This document shows, piece after piece, positions 30,383-47,661 of a stretch of DNA of 64,000 nucleotides. The DNA comes from Syngnathus acus (lineage: Eukaryota; Chordata; Actinopteri; Syngnathiformes; Syngnathidae). Each line of letters begins with the position of its first letter. Positions within the stretch are counted from its first letter, which is position 1. The notes beneath the pieces are model-generated. The model did not search any database. It was not told the origin of the DNA and saw only the letters and a list, made by a program, of their open reading frames with translations. A program made the translations under genes and the position numbers. The stretch spans positions 3,968,001 through 4,032,000 of the forward strand of contig NC_051099.1 in the NCBI RefSeq assembly GCF_901709675.1. The letters are read 5' to 3'.

Positions 30383-30390
30383 CTTATATG
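30383..30390 (-). promoter_or_regulatory. cryba1 TATA box
   Basis: The minus strand reads CATATAAG, about 40 bases before the candidate noncoding exon 1 (donor near 30312), as in tissue-specific crystallin promoters. A start site near 30355 is inferred. Confidence 0.6.
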
Positions 30391-30917
30391 TGCACCGCGC
30401 TCAGGGGGAACTCGGGGGCACGGGCGGGTGCCCCTTGTCAGCAATTTGCTTTGGAGCTGCCACGCGCACAAACATTCTGAGATCGCACACACACACACTT
30501 TGTATCACCTTGTTGTGCACACACATGCAAAACTAATAAATGCACACATAAGTGAGACCTGTGTGTGTGTGCGTACCATCGCTTCACTGGAGAAGCAAAG
30601 GTGGGCTCTAAAGACATTGTTGCGCAAGACATTCCTGCAGGATGTGTGTGCGTGCGTGCGTGTGTGTGACGCGACATCAATGCCTCACATAAGCCTGCTG
30701 AGTTCGCGTGTCTCATTGTGACAGGGCACACGCATCAGCAGAATCTCACACACACGTGCACACATGACTAACAACGATAGCGATTACAATTACGGTCTGA
30801 ATTGACCCCGACTCGTTACTATTAGGAACTTTTAATTTTAGGAACACATTGGCAATCACGACACTTTTTTGAAGGCGCCTCTCTTGACCTTGTCTATGAC
30901 TTGGCTTCTTCGATTAA

Positions 30918-30956
30918 AAAGACAAAAGTGAGACAAAAGTGAGACAAAAGTGAGAC
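30918..30956. repeat. 11-bp tandem repeat
   Basis: The unit AGACAAAAGTG occurs three times in tandem with a decayed flanking copy, in the cryba1/vtn intergenic region. Confidence 0.85.
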
Positions 30957-31397
30957 TAAGTGTGACGTCGCTGTCCTCATTCTCCCCTTTTAATAAAAAA
31001 ATGCTCATCTTTTTGTCTTCTTCCATGACATCATCGCCACCTAGTGAGAAAAAAACACACAGCAGTTGTTTTTGATGTGTTTGTCAACATGCTCAAGGTC
31101 CGCTCTCAAAATCAATAGTGTGTGTGTGTGCATGATTATTGTCACACTAAACCAAAAGGACACACGGATCAGTGTGCATTTGATATCGATTGCCCCCCCC
31201 CCCAAAGCAAAAAATCAAACATGACCTTTGTTGTGGAGTAGCTGGACCAATGGGACGGCAGAACGTCCCGTCTGCCTGTTTTTCATCGTTGTCCTGCTGC
31301 CACTTTGAACTCAGACTCCCTCGATCGTCGAGTCCTCTTGTGGAAACTTTCTCACTGCTCAACGTTTGACGGCTTCTTCTCGTCTTCACTCGGCGCC

Positions 31398-33298
31398 ATG
31401 AAGACGCTAAGCATCTTCATCGTGATGATGGTGATGGATGCCACCTTGGCTGCAGACGGTACAGCAACTCACACACATATCTTCATTGTTACGACACATT
31501 TTCAACATGTCCGTGTTTGCAGAGACGTGCTCTGGTCGCTGCGGTTCTTTTGACCTATTGAAGAAGTGTCAGTGTGATTCCGTGTGCGTTTACTACGGAA
31601 GCTGCTGTGACGACTTTGACAAATTGTGTCCCAAGAAAAGTGAGTGACCTTCAAGTGTGTCCTCATTTGAAGACGCTCAGGTGTTTCTCACCTGTTTCTG
31701 TCCTTGAGCAGCACGCGGTGACACGTTCGAAGAAGCTGAAGACAACCAGACTACGTTGGAGACGCCGGTGGACGTGTTGGCCCCGAGTGCGGCGCCGACC
31801 AGTTCCAGCGTGGCGCCGACCAGCTCCAGCGCGGTGCTGACCACCTCCGAAGAACCTTGGCCTCCGCGTCCTACAACGCAAGAACCCACGGGGTCACCTG
31901 CCGATCGAGACGCGGCCACCTGCAGCGGGAAGCCCTTTGACGCTTTCCTGCAACTGAAGAATGGATCTGTGTACGCCTTCAGAGGTACGCCCCCTGCAGG
32001 AGAGACATGACATGTGCATTTGGACTCATTCACTGTGTTAGCATGATTGAGATCTGGAGTGTCGGGTTGCTCGCAGGCGAATATTTCTTTGAGCTGGACG
32101 ACAAGGCCGTGCTTCCCGGCTATCCCAAACTAATCGTGGATGTGTGGGGAATGCCGGGGCCCGTGGACGCCGCTTTCACGCGCATCAACTGCCAGGGCAA
32201 GTCGTACATTTTTCAGGTGAGCAGAAAAAATTTCATCTGATGAATTTCCAAGCATTTGGGAGTCAGTCAGCGAAAATAAAACTCTCGACCTCCTCTTCCC
32301 TCAGGGAAGGAAGTACTGGCGCTTTGAGGGTGACGTCCTGGACGAGGGTTTCCCCAGGGACATTTCAGAAGGCTTCGACGGGATTCCGAATGACCTCCAC
32401 GCCGCCTTCGCCGTGCCGGCGCCCAATCACCGGCAAAAGGAGAAGGCCTACTTCTTCAAAGGTACGCCACACGAGAACCAGCGTCGAGGTACAGGTGCAC
32501 TCTTCACGCGTGTCCTTCTCAGGTGATCACTATCACGTGTACGAGTTTGTCAACCAGCCCACCCATCCTGAGTGCGTCCAGATGAGTCGATCTTCACCTT
32601 CGCTCTTGTTCTCGCGCTATACCGACCTCTTCTGCGACCAAAGTCTGGACGACCTCTTTGCCGGACTCTTCGGGGCCGCAGGTCAGACTCGGGGTTCTGC
32701 GCCCGCATAGCCCATCCTCATCCTCAACTTCATCTCAATCTTCAGCCGGCAGCCACTCAGCAGGGCCGCGGCCCATCAGAATGAACTGGCCAGGCATCAG
32801 CCCCCCGGTGGATGCGGCCATGGTGGGGCGCGTCTTCCTGAGCCCCAAAGCCACGCCGCAGCCGCCATCGTCGCCGTTCGCTAGGAGGCAAAAGAAACGC
32901 AAGTGGAGGAAGCCCAGCAGGAAGTCCCGACGCAGGCAAACTCACCAAACTCACCAAACGCTTTTCGACGACTTTTGGAGCGATATGTTTGACTACAGCG
33001 ACGAATCACTGGAGGTCGCCACCTTGCCGCCGATGGAAGTGCAGACGCCCGCTCGCACGCCCATTCAATACGTCTACTTCTTCAAGAGAGGTGAGTTGTC
33101 GTGCTCGCTGCGATGCGTGTACACGCATGTAATGGCGTGTGCGTGTTTCCCCTGAACAGATCAGTACTACAGAGTGGACCTGCGGACCAAACTCGTGGCT
33201 CAGGTCCTCCCGCGTTACCCGCGTTCCATTGCCAAGTTCTGGCTGGGCTGCCAGCAGGAAGACACTCCTGACGCCACACATGCCGAGAAGAGATAAAA
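31398..33298 (+). CDS. vtn: Vitronectin
   Basis: A secreted plasma and matrix glycoprotein that binds integrins, PAI-1 and heparin. The start at 31398 gives the signal peptide MKTLSIFIVMMVMDATLAAD. The somatomedin B domain follows with eight cysteines (ETCSGRCGSFDLLKKCQC, then VCVYYGSCCDDFDKLC), then the RGD cell-attachment site, formed across a splice junction (KKTRGDTFEE). A Ser/Thr/Pro linker leads to hemopexin repeats (CSGKPFDAFLQLKNGSVYAF, YPKLIVDVWGMPGPVDAAFT, FDGIPNDLHAAF, DQYYRVDLRTK). A strongly basic cluster (RRQKKRKWRKPSRKSRRRQ, near 32886) is the heparin-binding region. The end is TPDATHAEKR, stop 33296-33298, with AATAAA near 33308. Acidic tyrosines (FDYSDES) lie before the last repeat. 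Confidence 0.95.
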
Positions 33299-33465
33299 TA
33301 ATGACATAAATAAACACACTGACTAACTGAAAGGCAAGGCAACATTGTGGATTATTTTTTTCTTGTTATCATCCCTGTTTTAATAATAGGTTATTTTATT
33401 CGATAACTGTATGTCGTTTAGGTCAAGAGCTCGTTCACATTTTGTCATGGAAAATACTGTGATTA

Positions 33466-35014
<1,549 letters not shown>

Positions 35015-37573
35015 ATGTCTCGCGAACAGCAGGTGGTGGCGGCTGCCAGGCGGGCCTTTCAGACGGGCCGCTCCAGATGTCTGGAGCATCGAGTCCGGCA
35101 GCTGAAGAACCTTCAGCGTTTCCTGACTGAGCGCCGGGACGACATCGCCCAGGCCATCAAGAAGGACCTCAACAAGGTGGACAGATAGATGCCTTTACAA
35201 ATGCCTGTTTGAAAAGGGACAAAGTTCCAATCGGTCACAAATCTCCAATGCAGCTTTGAGCTGACTCTCGGCCTGCGTTTGTGGCTCAGAGCCCGGTGGT
35301 GGTCCAGATGTACGAGACGCTGGGCCTGGAGGAGGAGATCGGCCTGGCCATCCGCAAGCTGAAGGAGTGGGCGGCGCCGCGGCCGGTGGAGAAGAACCTT
35401 TTGACCGTGTCGGACACGGTCTACGTGAAGGCCGAGCCTCTGGGCTTGGTCTTGATCATCGGCGCCTGGAACTACCCGTGGGCCGTCACCTTGCAGCCGC
35501 TCGTTGGCGCCATCGCAGCCGGTAGGTCAATAGCGCTTGGCAGCATGTTGGTAGCCAAACTAACCTAGTTTTAAATCTCGCCGATATGCGTCCAAAGGCC
35601 AAATGGGCTAATAATTGCCTGCTTCTAAACTCTGTGCAAGCTTTCTACAAAATCAACCTCCATTTTAAGGTTGACTAACTTTTCTGCAATATAGACTTCT
35701 CACCAGCCCCCACTCATTTGCATTTATACATAGTTCTCGTGAACACGCGCAGGTTGTTATGCAAAGTTTGTGTGTCATGGTAATCCCAAGTGTAAAGTGT
35801 GCGTTAGCATGACAATACAAGTTTAGGGGGGGCACTGCACCACCCCCACCCCCTCAGCTGCTTGTGACTTCAACCACTCACGAGGTGTCACTTGTTGCAG
35901 GTAACGCGGCAATCATCAAGCCGTCGGAGGTTTGCGTGCACACGGCCAAGGTGATGGACGAGCTGCTGCCCCTCTACCTGGACAAAGTAAGACTTGTGGG
36001 AGAGCTCCCGGCAATCATGACATCACAGTAAATGCCCAAAAAGTAAAAAAAAAGGCCCAATTAAATTTTCATTTTTTGACGTGTTATGCAGGAGCTCTAC
36101 CCGGTGGTAACAGGCGGCGTGCCCGAGACACAGGAGCTACTGCGTCAAAAGTTCGACCATATCTTCTACACGGGGAACAGCGCCGTGGGAAAAGTCATCA
36201 TGGCGGCGGCCGCTGAGCATCTGACACCCGTCACATTGGAGCTAGGCGGGAAAAGTCCGTGTTACATCGACAGCAAGTGCGACGTCACCATCGCCTGCAG
36301 GTAGCTCCAACCCGTCATCCCCCCCGAGGAACAGCGTCTTGCTACTTCTTTGCTCCGTGTGCAGACGTGTGGCGTGGGGCAAGTTCACCAACTGCGGCCA
36401 GACCTGCATCGCGCCCGACTACATCCTGTGTGAGCCGGCCATTCAGCAGCGTGTCATCCAAGAGCTCCACAAGGCCATCAAGGTAAGGCAGAAGCTCCTG
36501 GGTGGTGGGACTCCATTGTCAATTGATGTCTCATTTCTGGCAGGAGTTCTACACGGACAATCCCAAGACGTGCCCGGACTACGGCCGCATCATAAACCAG
36601 CGCCACTTCAAGAGGATCATGTCCATGATGGAGGATAGTACCATCGCTGTGGGCGGAGACACCGACGAGGAGGACTGCTTCATAGGTGACGCTTTCACGT
36701 GAACGGCGGGGTCCACTTGAGCGCTAACACAACTTGTGGGTCCAGCTCCCACAGTGCTACGGGACGTCAAGCCCGACGCCAAGGTCATGCAGGAGGAGAT
36801 CTTTGGACCCCTGCTGCCCATCCTCACGGTTGATGGTCTGGATGAAGCCATCCGCTTCATCAACAAAGGCGAGAAGCCTCTGGCCCTCTACATCTTCTCC
36901 AATGATGACAAGGTACCACACCTGGACTCGCTCGGACAAGACCTTACTTAGCTGTTTAGGGCCGAAGCGAGCTTGCTACGTCAAACTTTGCTAACACGTT
37001 TGCCATCCTGGCTGAAGGTCATCAAGAAAATGAGGGACGAGACCTCCAGCGGAGGACTTTTGGCCAACGACTGTCTGGTGCACTTCTCGGTCAACTCGCT
37101 GCCTTTTGGGGGCGTTGGTAGGCGTACACACCCTCTTGATAAGATCCAACCTTTAGACCTTCACCTAGCACAAGTTGCCACTGCCAATGCTGGCCACTAG
37201 AGGTCACTGTGGCTTCCTTTTCCGCAGGTAACAGCGGGATGGGCTCCTACCACGGCAAGCACACCTTCGACCAGCTGAGTCACCTGCGAGGATGCCTCAT
37301 CAAGGCACTTAAGATGGAGGGCATGAACAACATGCGCTACCCACCTCACACAGCCAGCAAGCTGGGTTGGGCACGCTTCTTCGTGCTCAAGGGCTTCAAC
37401 TTCGGCTTGATTGGCCGCCTGATGCTGCTGTTCGCCGCCGCCGCCGTGCTGGCCGCCATCGCCGTCCAGGTTAGAACAGCCGCAAATCCAAGTTGGATTG
37501 AAGAAGGCCTTACATGCTGCGTATTTTTGCTGTTTTGCAGAAGTATGACCTGCCGCACAAGTTCTACTGTTGA
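35015..37573 (+). CDS. aldh3a2: Fatty aldehyde dehydrogenase, ALDH3A2-like
   Basis: Oxidises medium- and long-chain aldehydes to fatty acids with NAD at the ER membrane. Exons in order give [81 protein letters not shown] (cofactor loop), TLELGGKSP (general base Glu), [13 protein letters not shown] (catalytic Cys), [21 protein letters not shown] and [17 protein letters not shown]-terminal hydrophobic segment ([20 protein letters not shown]) is the tail anchor that separates ALDH3A2 from the soluble ALDH3A1. The end is [10 protein letters not shown], stop 37571-37573. All exons keep frame. Start chosen as the first ATG after the acceptor. Confidence 0.93.
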
Positions 37574-38180
37574 AGAGTCCTCAGTGCCCGCAACCGACCA
37601 ATCACTTTACACAATATTTGCACGCACGTCATATAGTGCAAGCGAGGCTCTAGCTGCTAATTCCGAACATTTCAATGTCGTGATGTCATTCTGATTTGAA
37701 CTTTTATCAACAACCTGCTTTTAAAAAGGTTTTTATGCTCAACGAAGCTTTTAAGTCCGTTTCATTTCATAAGTCCGCGTCCAGCCTTAAGTTTCCGAAA
37801 GCTTCCGACTGACCAATCGTCGCTGTCTTCTTTTCTCGTTAATCGTAGTCGCTGTAGTTTTGCAGCACAGGTTTGTATTTTGATAATCCATGAAAAAATA
37901 TATATAACTACATAGCAATGTAATTAAAATTAACATTGTAATCATAAATACATCCATATCTGCCTCTGTACTGCTTTTTCATGGTGTACTGAACGAATCA
38001 AAAAAGTCCCGACTGCACATGAAATTTGCAATGATGTGACTTGGCCTGCAGGGGTCAGTGTTTACATGCTAAAGTCACAAATAGAGCCTAATGCACACCT
38101 ACCTGTTGGAGGTGAGGTGACAGAGCAGTGACAGCAGAGGAAGAAGGGTCACTCTGCTCTGCTTCTGTTGGGAGTCCATC
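37574..38180. other. aldh3a2 3' UTR and ca4 upstream region
   Basis: AT-rich, no ORF of note. Confidence 0.5.
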
Positions 38181-40122
38181 ATGGATCTTCTTCTGTGCCT
38201 GATGCTTGCTCTTGCTCCGCTCTTCTGTCCGTGTGCAGGTAGGACTTTTTGTGAACTTTATTTCACTTTGAAGGAGAAATGCAGAGGTAAGACAGGAGTA
38301 TTGGAACTTGGTGAAAATCAAGAATTAGAGAAAATGAAGTTTTCTAGTTTACGTTATGATTGAGTTCCACAGCACAAGGAGGCCTTCAGGAAAGTGCCCA
38401 TACACATGCGTCCCAATATTTTGGAGCATTAGACCACTCCAGTTGATTAATTGGAGATTTTTTTTTGATGGCTGTGGATGTTGGGAACGCAAGTGTGCAT
38501 TCATGCACACACCCCCACACACAATAGGTGTCTTGTCCTAAGGTGAGTTCAGTCTCACAGGTGTGTGTGAGGGGAATAAAGAAAACAATGAGCATTCATC
38601 AAGCTCGGAAAAGATGGAGGAGGGGACGGCGCAGCAAGCCAGATGAGAAGTGGAGAAGACGTCATAGGTGGCACAGATCGCTGACCACGGAAAACCTCAG
38701 AAGGTGTGTGTTTGTGTGTAGGTGGGTGGTGTTACGAGAACCAGCACTCCTGTGATGCCACTTGTAAAGGTAAGCGTGTACCTAATCAAGCGTCCCGAGC
38801 GTTACCGACACGGTTTTGGGGTTCAGACCCGAACAGGTGGTCTTTGGACTTCCCTCACTGCGGCGGACTGCGCCAGTCGCCCATCAACATCGTCAGCAAT
38901 AAAGTTCACGTCAACACGGCGCTGCCCCCGCTGGAGTTCATAGGTCACGATGAGCGGATCAACATCACCGTGGAGAACAAAGGACATTCGGGTAAACGCG
39001 GGATAGAGCAAAAATCCCCTCCCAGTGTAGAGCGGTTCTGGAGGATTCCATTCCTCATCATGGACAAGAATGGAAAAGTCCCGAACCACGAGCCAGGGGA
39101 GAAGAAGGGGCCAAATGAGTGACTTCTTGATCTTGTTCTGTCCAAACATTTTGCTTCAGCTCACTTCCACCTGCCTCAGTCGGTGCGTCTGACCGGAGGC
39201 GCGCTGCCGGGCCACTACCGGGCTGCCCAGTTCCACTTCCACTGGGGGGCTAGCGGAAGCCCCGGGTCGGAGCACACCGTGGACGGAGAGCGATTGCCCA
39301 TGGAGGTTGCCAGTGCACTTGCAAACAAACACATTGGCTAACATCAAGTCAGATCCACCGACTTCCACCTTGAAAATATCTTCCAAGCTTTCAATATGTT
39401 GCCACCTTGTATCATGCTTCTAGCTTCACATCGTCCACATCAAGGAGCCGTACGGATCCCTGACTGAAGCCGAACATGACATGGCGGGAATCGCTCTGCT
39501 GGCCTTTCTCTTTGAGGTAAGTAGCACCGCCAAAGTGACAGCACGCAGCTGACATGCAGTTCTACTGACAGGAAGTCAGTGACGATCACCCTCACCTGGA
39601 CGCCATCATAAATGCTCTGGGACAAGTGCGCCACAATGGTAACCGGCGCTCCTCCCTGTTTCTCACGTCGACGCCGCTTTTTCCGCCTTGGCCCTCATCC
39701 GCGCCTTTTTTCACATCCAGGCTCCACGACACTCGTGTCCGACTTCAAGCTGAGCGATATCGTCCCTCCGTCCGGGGAGCTGCACGCCTACTACCGCTAC
39801 GTGGGCTCCATGACCACCCCCGGATGCGAACAAGCGGTAGCCTGGACCGTCTTCCTCAAGACGCTGCCCATCAGCAGTCGGCAGGTAGGCGGGTGAGGGG
39901 GGGGGGGGCCACGTACCGTCCAGTCACAATGGTCGTGTTCCTCGTTAGTTGGACGCCATCGTACGGCAGTGCCTTTTCTGGACCGGTCAGCCCATGACGG
40001 ACATCTTCAGACCTACACAGCCGCTGGATGGACGGGTGGTGTACCGCTCCAACTCAGCCGTGTGCCCACGCTTTGCCGCCTTCTCGGCCCTGCTCGCCAC
40101 GACCGCCGCGCTCATCCATTGA
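38181..40122 (+). CDS. ca4: Carbonic anhydrase 4-like, GPI-anchored
   Basis: Extracellular membrane-bound carbonic anhydrase, interconverting CO2 and bicarbonate. Exon 1 (38181-38238) is a signal peptide ([20 protein letters not shown]). Exon 2 gives [14 protein letters not shown], the CA4-type start of the mature chain. Then [18 protein letters not shown], the zinc ligands in AAQFHFHWG (two His) and ELHIVHIKE (third His), [13 protein letters not shown], and [16 protein letters not shown]. The C-terminus [19 protein letters not shown] is hydrophobic, fitting a GPI signal. Stop 40120-40122; AATAAA at 40331. Several CA4 paralogues exist in fishes, so the letter suffix is open. Confidence 0.88.
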
Positions 40123-40616
40123 CGCGCATACACAGAACAAAACATTTATTATTCCGCTCCACAAATTACAACCCAAGTTCACCATCACAACTTTTAAGAA
40201 ATGGAGAAATTGGATTCTGCCTATCATGCATCTATCACTTCTGTGCTCATAGTACTCATATTTATAAATAGTTGTGAAAAGATTCAGTTGTGTATGTGAA
40301 ATATGGAAATTAGATTTTTTTCAATCGTAAAATAAAATTGATTTTGAAATTACATTATGCATAAATATTGACTGAATTAGTTTTTTTTTTTAAAGCCAAC
40401 TAAACAAAACTATTACAGGACTTGAGAAAGTCTAATAGTCTTTAATAGTCATTTTATTAGGTACACCACACAGACAGTCATTGGACCAAAGAGTTCATCA
40501 ATGGGCTTTGCTTTGATTCATTCAACTGATACCAAGTGAAGACTTTTCTGGCATAAACCTACTTTTTCATGTTTGATTTTGCTTCACTAATTGAGGTGAG
40601 AGTGCCGGTGCAGCGT
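40123..40616. other. Convergent 3' UTRs of ca4 and asl
   Basis: Contains the ca4 poly(A) signal (40331-40336) and a minus-strand AATAAA (TTTATT on +, 40453-40458) for asl, about 115 bases apart. No coding sequence. Confidence 0.6.
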
Positions 40617-43374
<2,758 letters not shown>

Positions 43375-43990
43375 TTCGGAACACAGTGGAATTCTCGGGG
43401 TCAATAGGAACCGATAAATGAGCTAAACTGGTTTGACTTGTTCACAACGAATGAGGAAGAGAAAGGAAAAGGTGTAGAAAAAAAAAAAACTTTCGTATCT
43501 TTTGACTCACGGCTCCTGCTGTGAAACTTTACGGACGTTTTGGTTTTTGTTTTTACCAGAACGCTTGTAGCTAGTACTGAAAACTAAACTCGCCGCAATG
43601 AAATTTTTTTCCTGAGAAGTCTTCGGGCGATGGACTGATGGTCGACATAAAGAAATAAGTCCAAGTAGATATAGAATGGTCAATAAATTAAATCCGTACA
43701 GCAAACATGTGACATCACCGGTCAAGCCAGTTGGAAACTGATGGCACAGCTGCTTGCTTGTTGTGGCCAAATGCATCCTGGGATATTATCAACCCATTAT
43801 TAAAAAACAAACAAAATAAAAAAACAGACTACAGCAGCGCTCCAACTAGAGTTTCGTCTCAAACGAAGTTTTATTTACATATTTACATATTTAGCTGTTA
43901 CTAAATCGGCTGTTTTGCTACCACGGAACTAAACATCTGAGGTCGTTTCGCGCGGACTTATTTTTGTAAGGCACCAACGCGCCCGGCAAC
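43375..43990. promoter_or_regulatory. Shared upstream region of asl and crcp
   Basis: The two start codons diverge 616 bases apart. No CpG island is obvious; the sequence is AT-rich with short A runs. A bidirectional promoter is inferred from geometry only. The minus-strand ORF at 43507-43776 has no family resemblance. Confidence 0.45.
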
Positions 43991-45570
43991 ATGGAAGTGT
44001 AAGTCAAAAAAGGGCTCATGGTTTTTGGATATATCTCATTCGTACACAGAAAAGATGCTATAATTGTTGTAGGAAGCAATATTGATGATGAAACCTTATA
44101 TTGCATCACCCTTTTCGCTGTTTGATCGATTGACAAAGGTTAACATATACGATACTTTTTATATTTAATCTATTCTGTTTTTGTAGCGTGACATTTGATT
44201 AAAACGTTTTCAACACCAGATTACAGAAAAAAAAACCATGCATGCATCCATCCATTATCCGAACCGCCTATTTATTTCTGGAAACTATGGAAAAAACAAC
44301 ACACGATATTAATAATCGTATCGCTACAGTGAATATTCTAATTCCATGAGTCAGCTTGTAATATCTTCTTCTTAGGAAAAACGCTAACGCTGCCATGCTC
44401 AGCAACTATGAGGTGAGGCAAATTGCTCCTTTTTTTTTTTATACACTTAAATGTTATAAATAGGATGTTGCTTGAGTAAACGTTTGTAGAAGTATCAATT
44501 ATTTCGTGAAATATGCGCACTGTCACATGGATGAGTCCCGTGTATTTGTTAGGTCTTCCAGCTGCTAACCGACCTGAAGCAAGAGAAGAAGGACAGCGGC
44601 AAGAGCAAACACAGTGCCGGGCAGCAGAATCTTAACACCATCATGTATGAGGTCAGCATGTTACATGTGTGGTATAGAATAGAATATTCATCTGTTTCCT
44701 CATCATTGTGAGACATAATGAACATGATCAGTGTCTTCATGTCAAGGAATATGAAAAACAAATAGAATAGTAAGATCATTGCAACATTACTTTTGACATG
44801 CGTGGCAAACAAGGAGCCCTTCTTACCCCACAAGTTGCTCTCACTTGTATGTTGCAATATGTTGTCACTTCCCACCAGTCACCCTTGTGTGTCGGCAGAC
44901 GCTCAAGTACTTGTCCAAGACGCCGTGCAGCCGCCAGCGTCCTGAGATGCTCGAGGCCTTTCTGTCCACCATGATGCGGCACAAACTCACAAAGTCAGTG
45001 CCGGCTTGGCAAAAGAAGTTGTTGTCATGTCACCTTGATGCATTTTCACACCTTGGCCAGGGCTGAGAAGCTGCAGTTGCTCAACCACCGACCCCAGACT
45101 GCCGTGGAGATGCAGCTGGTGAGTCTTTTCACTCTGGTCACAACAAGAAGCAGCGTTATTGATTGTCCTCCAGTGAAGGTCATGGGCAAAACCACCCTAA
45201 AAAGTAAATGTTTTTTTATTGCAAGTAACTGTTGTTGCTGATATGTCCACTGGAGGGCGCCCAGACTCCAATGAGCACTTCTCATTGAATTGATATTGCA
45301 GCACTTGTGAAGATGCCAAATTGGGGTCAATGTGGGCCCTGAAGCCAAATGTTTGTTAAAGATAACTGGCCTCACTTTTGATTGTCCTTGTGGCAGCCAT
45401 AACAACAAGCATTGTCGTGATTGTGTGTGTTTGCACCCGAGATGGTGGAGGAGAGCGAGGAGCGTCTGTCAGAGGAACAGATCGAGGAGCTCATCCAGAT
45501 CATTTCAGGAATTCTACCCGGCGATCCGGAGCAGGAAGACGCAGCGACTGCCGATGGGGAGGCGGCGTGA
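43991..45570 (+). CDS. crcp: CRCP / RNA polymerase III subunit RPC9
   Basis: A subunit of RNA polymerase III (stalk, with RPC8), also described as a CGRP-receptor component. Six small exons: ATGGAAGT at 43991-43998, then KNANAAMLSNYE (about 44377-44412), VFQLLTDLKQEKKDSGKSKH (about 44553-44652), TLKYLSKTPCSRQRPEMLEA (about 44900-44993), AEKLQLLNHRPQTAVEMQL (about 45060-45118) and MVEESEERLSEEQIEELIQI (45441-45570). The end is ATADGEAA, stop 45568-45570. The match to vertebrate CRCP is near complete; the C-terminal tail is shorter than in human. Confidence 0.95.
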
Positions 45571-47661
45571 GCTCCTTCATCTGAACTGGGAGTGCCCACT
45601 TGTGTTGAAGCACAAACATCACCTGGCATCTGGAAGAGAACATTTGATTTTATAAAGACATTTGAATGTGTTTTTTCTTCTTCATGCAGTCTTAGTTCCC
45701 CAAAGTTACTGATGATTTCAAATGTGAGAAAATCAAGAGATACAGTCGAATGCACTTTTCCTCTTTCTTCAATCCAATTCCAAATTCCAAAAATCAGCAT
45801 GAGGCATGATAACGTCAATTTTGCCGTGCTAGAAAGTCAATGTGCCTGGACAAACACGTCTTTATTGTTGTAAATGAGGTCATTAGTTGCCGTTGGCTGG
45901 AAACGGAGAACGGCAGAAGACGTGTCCTGCAAGCAGTGTGCTCCAGTGCTAATGTTTGCTTTGACAACAACAGTCCAGATAAAAAAATTAATCTCATTCG
46001 AGGGAAAAGAAAATCGATCTCCGTCATTTGCATCACTTCCCGTGTGACCGTTGAGCCATCTGCTGGCAGAGATCAATCATCCATTATTTATTGACATGCA
46101 TTATCGAGTGTAAGGATGCAGACTGCGCATGTGCGCGTCCAACGCTCATGTTTTCGGGACAGTCAAAAAGTAGGACGAATTACTTGAGGTGGGCTTAGCT
46201 CTCAGGAAACGTCCCCGGTGAGCTTTTAGCGAGAACGTAACCGATCGATGAGCTGAAATCTTTTTGGTCTCGAGTACGGAAGTGGGAGGGAGGGGGGGGG
46301 GGGGGGGGAACAAAAAGCGTTCTACTATGGCGGAATTGCCATTTAAGAGCTCCACCAATGGGGAGGTTCTAAACATGCGTTCGTCCAATCAGAATCGAAC
46401 TTTCCCCAAGGGGGCGACTTGTTTTTTTTCTGCCTTTTTTTGCTCCATCCTCCTCGTCAATTGGTGCCTCACGAGTGCTCGTTTAAGACTCACAAGCGGT
46501 CGCCAGCGGCGCCGACTGGAAACTTGGATATTCCTCGCCGCTTCTTCGTGACTACATGGCCAAGGCATTTCCGCTGCAGCAGCAAAGCTGAGAGCTTCGC
46601 AACGATTGTGCTCCTTCGTCGGGAGGCTCGGGTAAGTCGTCCATCCGAGCCGAACTCACGACGTCTGGCTAGCTGGCTCGTGTCTGCACTAGCTTCTTAC
46701 ACTAAGCGTTTTCGGGCCTGCTGTCTGGCGATGGCTCACCTGGAGGAGGCTAGTCGGGTGCCTGTCCAGATGTGGCGCTGCCGCCAGGCCTCGGCGGTGG
46801 CGCGCACGGGCAGCTCGGAGCAAATTGACCTGTTGATGGCGCTGCTCTTAAATCGTCGTCGTCACGTAATAGAGCACACGTTCAGTCGTCTTTGCTATCC
46901 AGTGGTTATTTGGTGCAGCCCGAGGTCACTTGCAACTGTTGACTAGTTCACTGGAACAGTCATATGACGTCACTGTGTTTAGGTTCAAACCAACAAATTT
47001 CCACGTATGCTAAAACAACCTAGACGTTAGGATCGAAGTCTTCATGTGCACGTATTGGATCTATACGTTCGGAACCAGCCAAGGTATAGCGACTGTGAAG
47101 CTCCTCAGACCTCATGACCGCACACAAGGAGGCTCAGAACCAGCTCAAAAGTGGGGAGTGAGGCTCCTCAGCTCACATAAGGGGAGTTGTCAGCATCAGT
47201 GCAAGCAGAGCTCCTCCAGACAAGAGGGCCCTTCTGTGCTCAGGTTAACAAGTGGAAGCTCCCCGGTCCAGTGAGAACGCGAGTGTCGCAGTGTTGTACT
47301 TGAAAAAAAGAGGAAGTGGCTTCGTCAGCACATAGCGGCGTGAGTATGAGGAAGTTTGCGGTTCTGCCAGGTCGATGGGAACGTGATCCACTGGCTCGGC
47401 CAAACTGTCAATGATGTGTAATTAGCGAAGGCGCGGTGTTGGCCAGAGGGTGTTGAGAACTCCATTCCCCCGAGGACCGAGCCCAGCGCTTGGATGGTCG
47501 CTCCTCAGGACCGTCCCGGCGAAGTGTGCTTGTGTCGGCGTGACGTAGATGGCCTCTTTTATGCTTTCAGGTGGACACAATGGATGTGGGCCTTCACCTG
47601 AGCGTGCCGGCGGGCCCGTAACCTTTCCAGCGGAACTCGCGAATACCCAGTCCGGATAAAG
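45571..47661. other. crcp 3' UTR and tpst1 5' region
   Basis: The stretch to about 46150 is the crcp 3' side. A G run (near 46293) and a GC-rich patch from 46270 mark the probable tpst1 promoter. A candidate noncoding exon ends at a GTAAGTC donor near 46632. An acceptor (ATGCTTTCAG) is at 47570, so 47571-47661 is the 5' UTR next to the start codon and holds a 13-codon upstream ORF (47580-47621). Confidence 0.5.

Noticed and set aside
44236-44275. ATCCATCCATTATCCGAACC phrase
   Set aside because: Resembles a phrase common in teleost dispersed repeats, but only about 40 bases are present in a crcp intron, too little to call an element.
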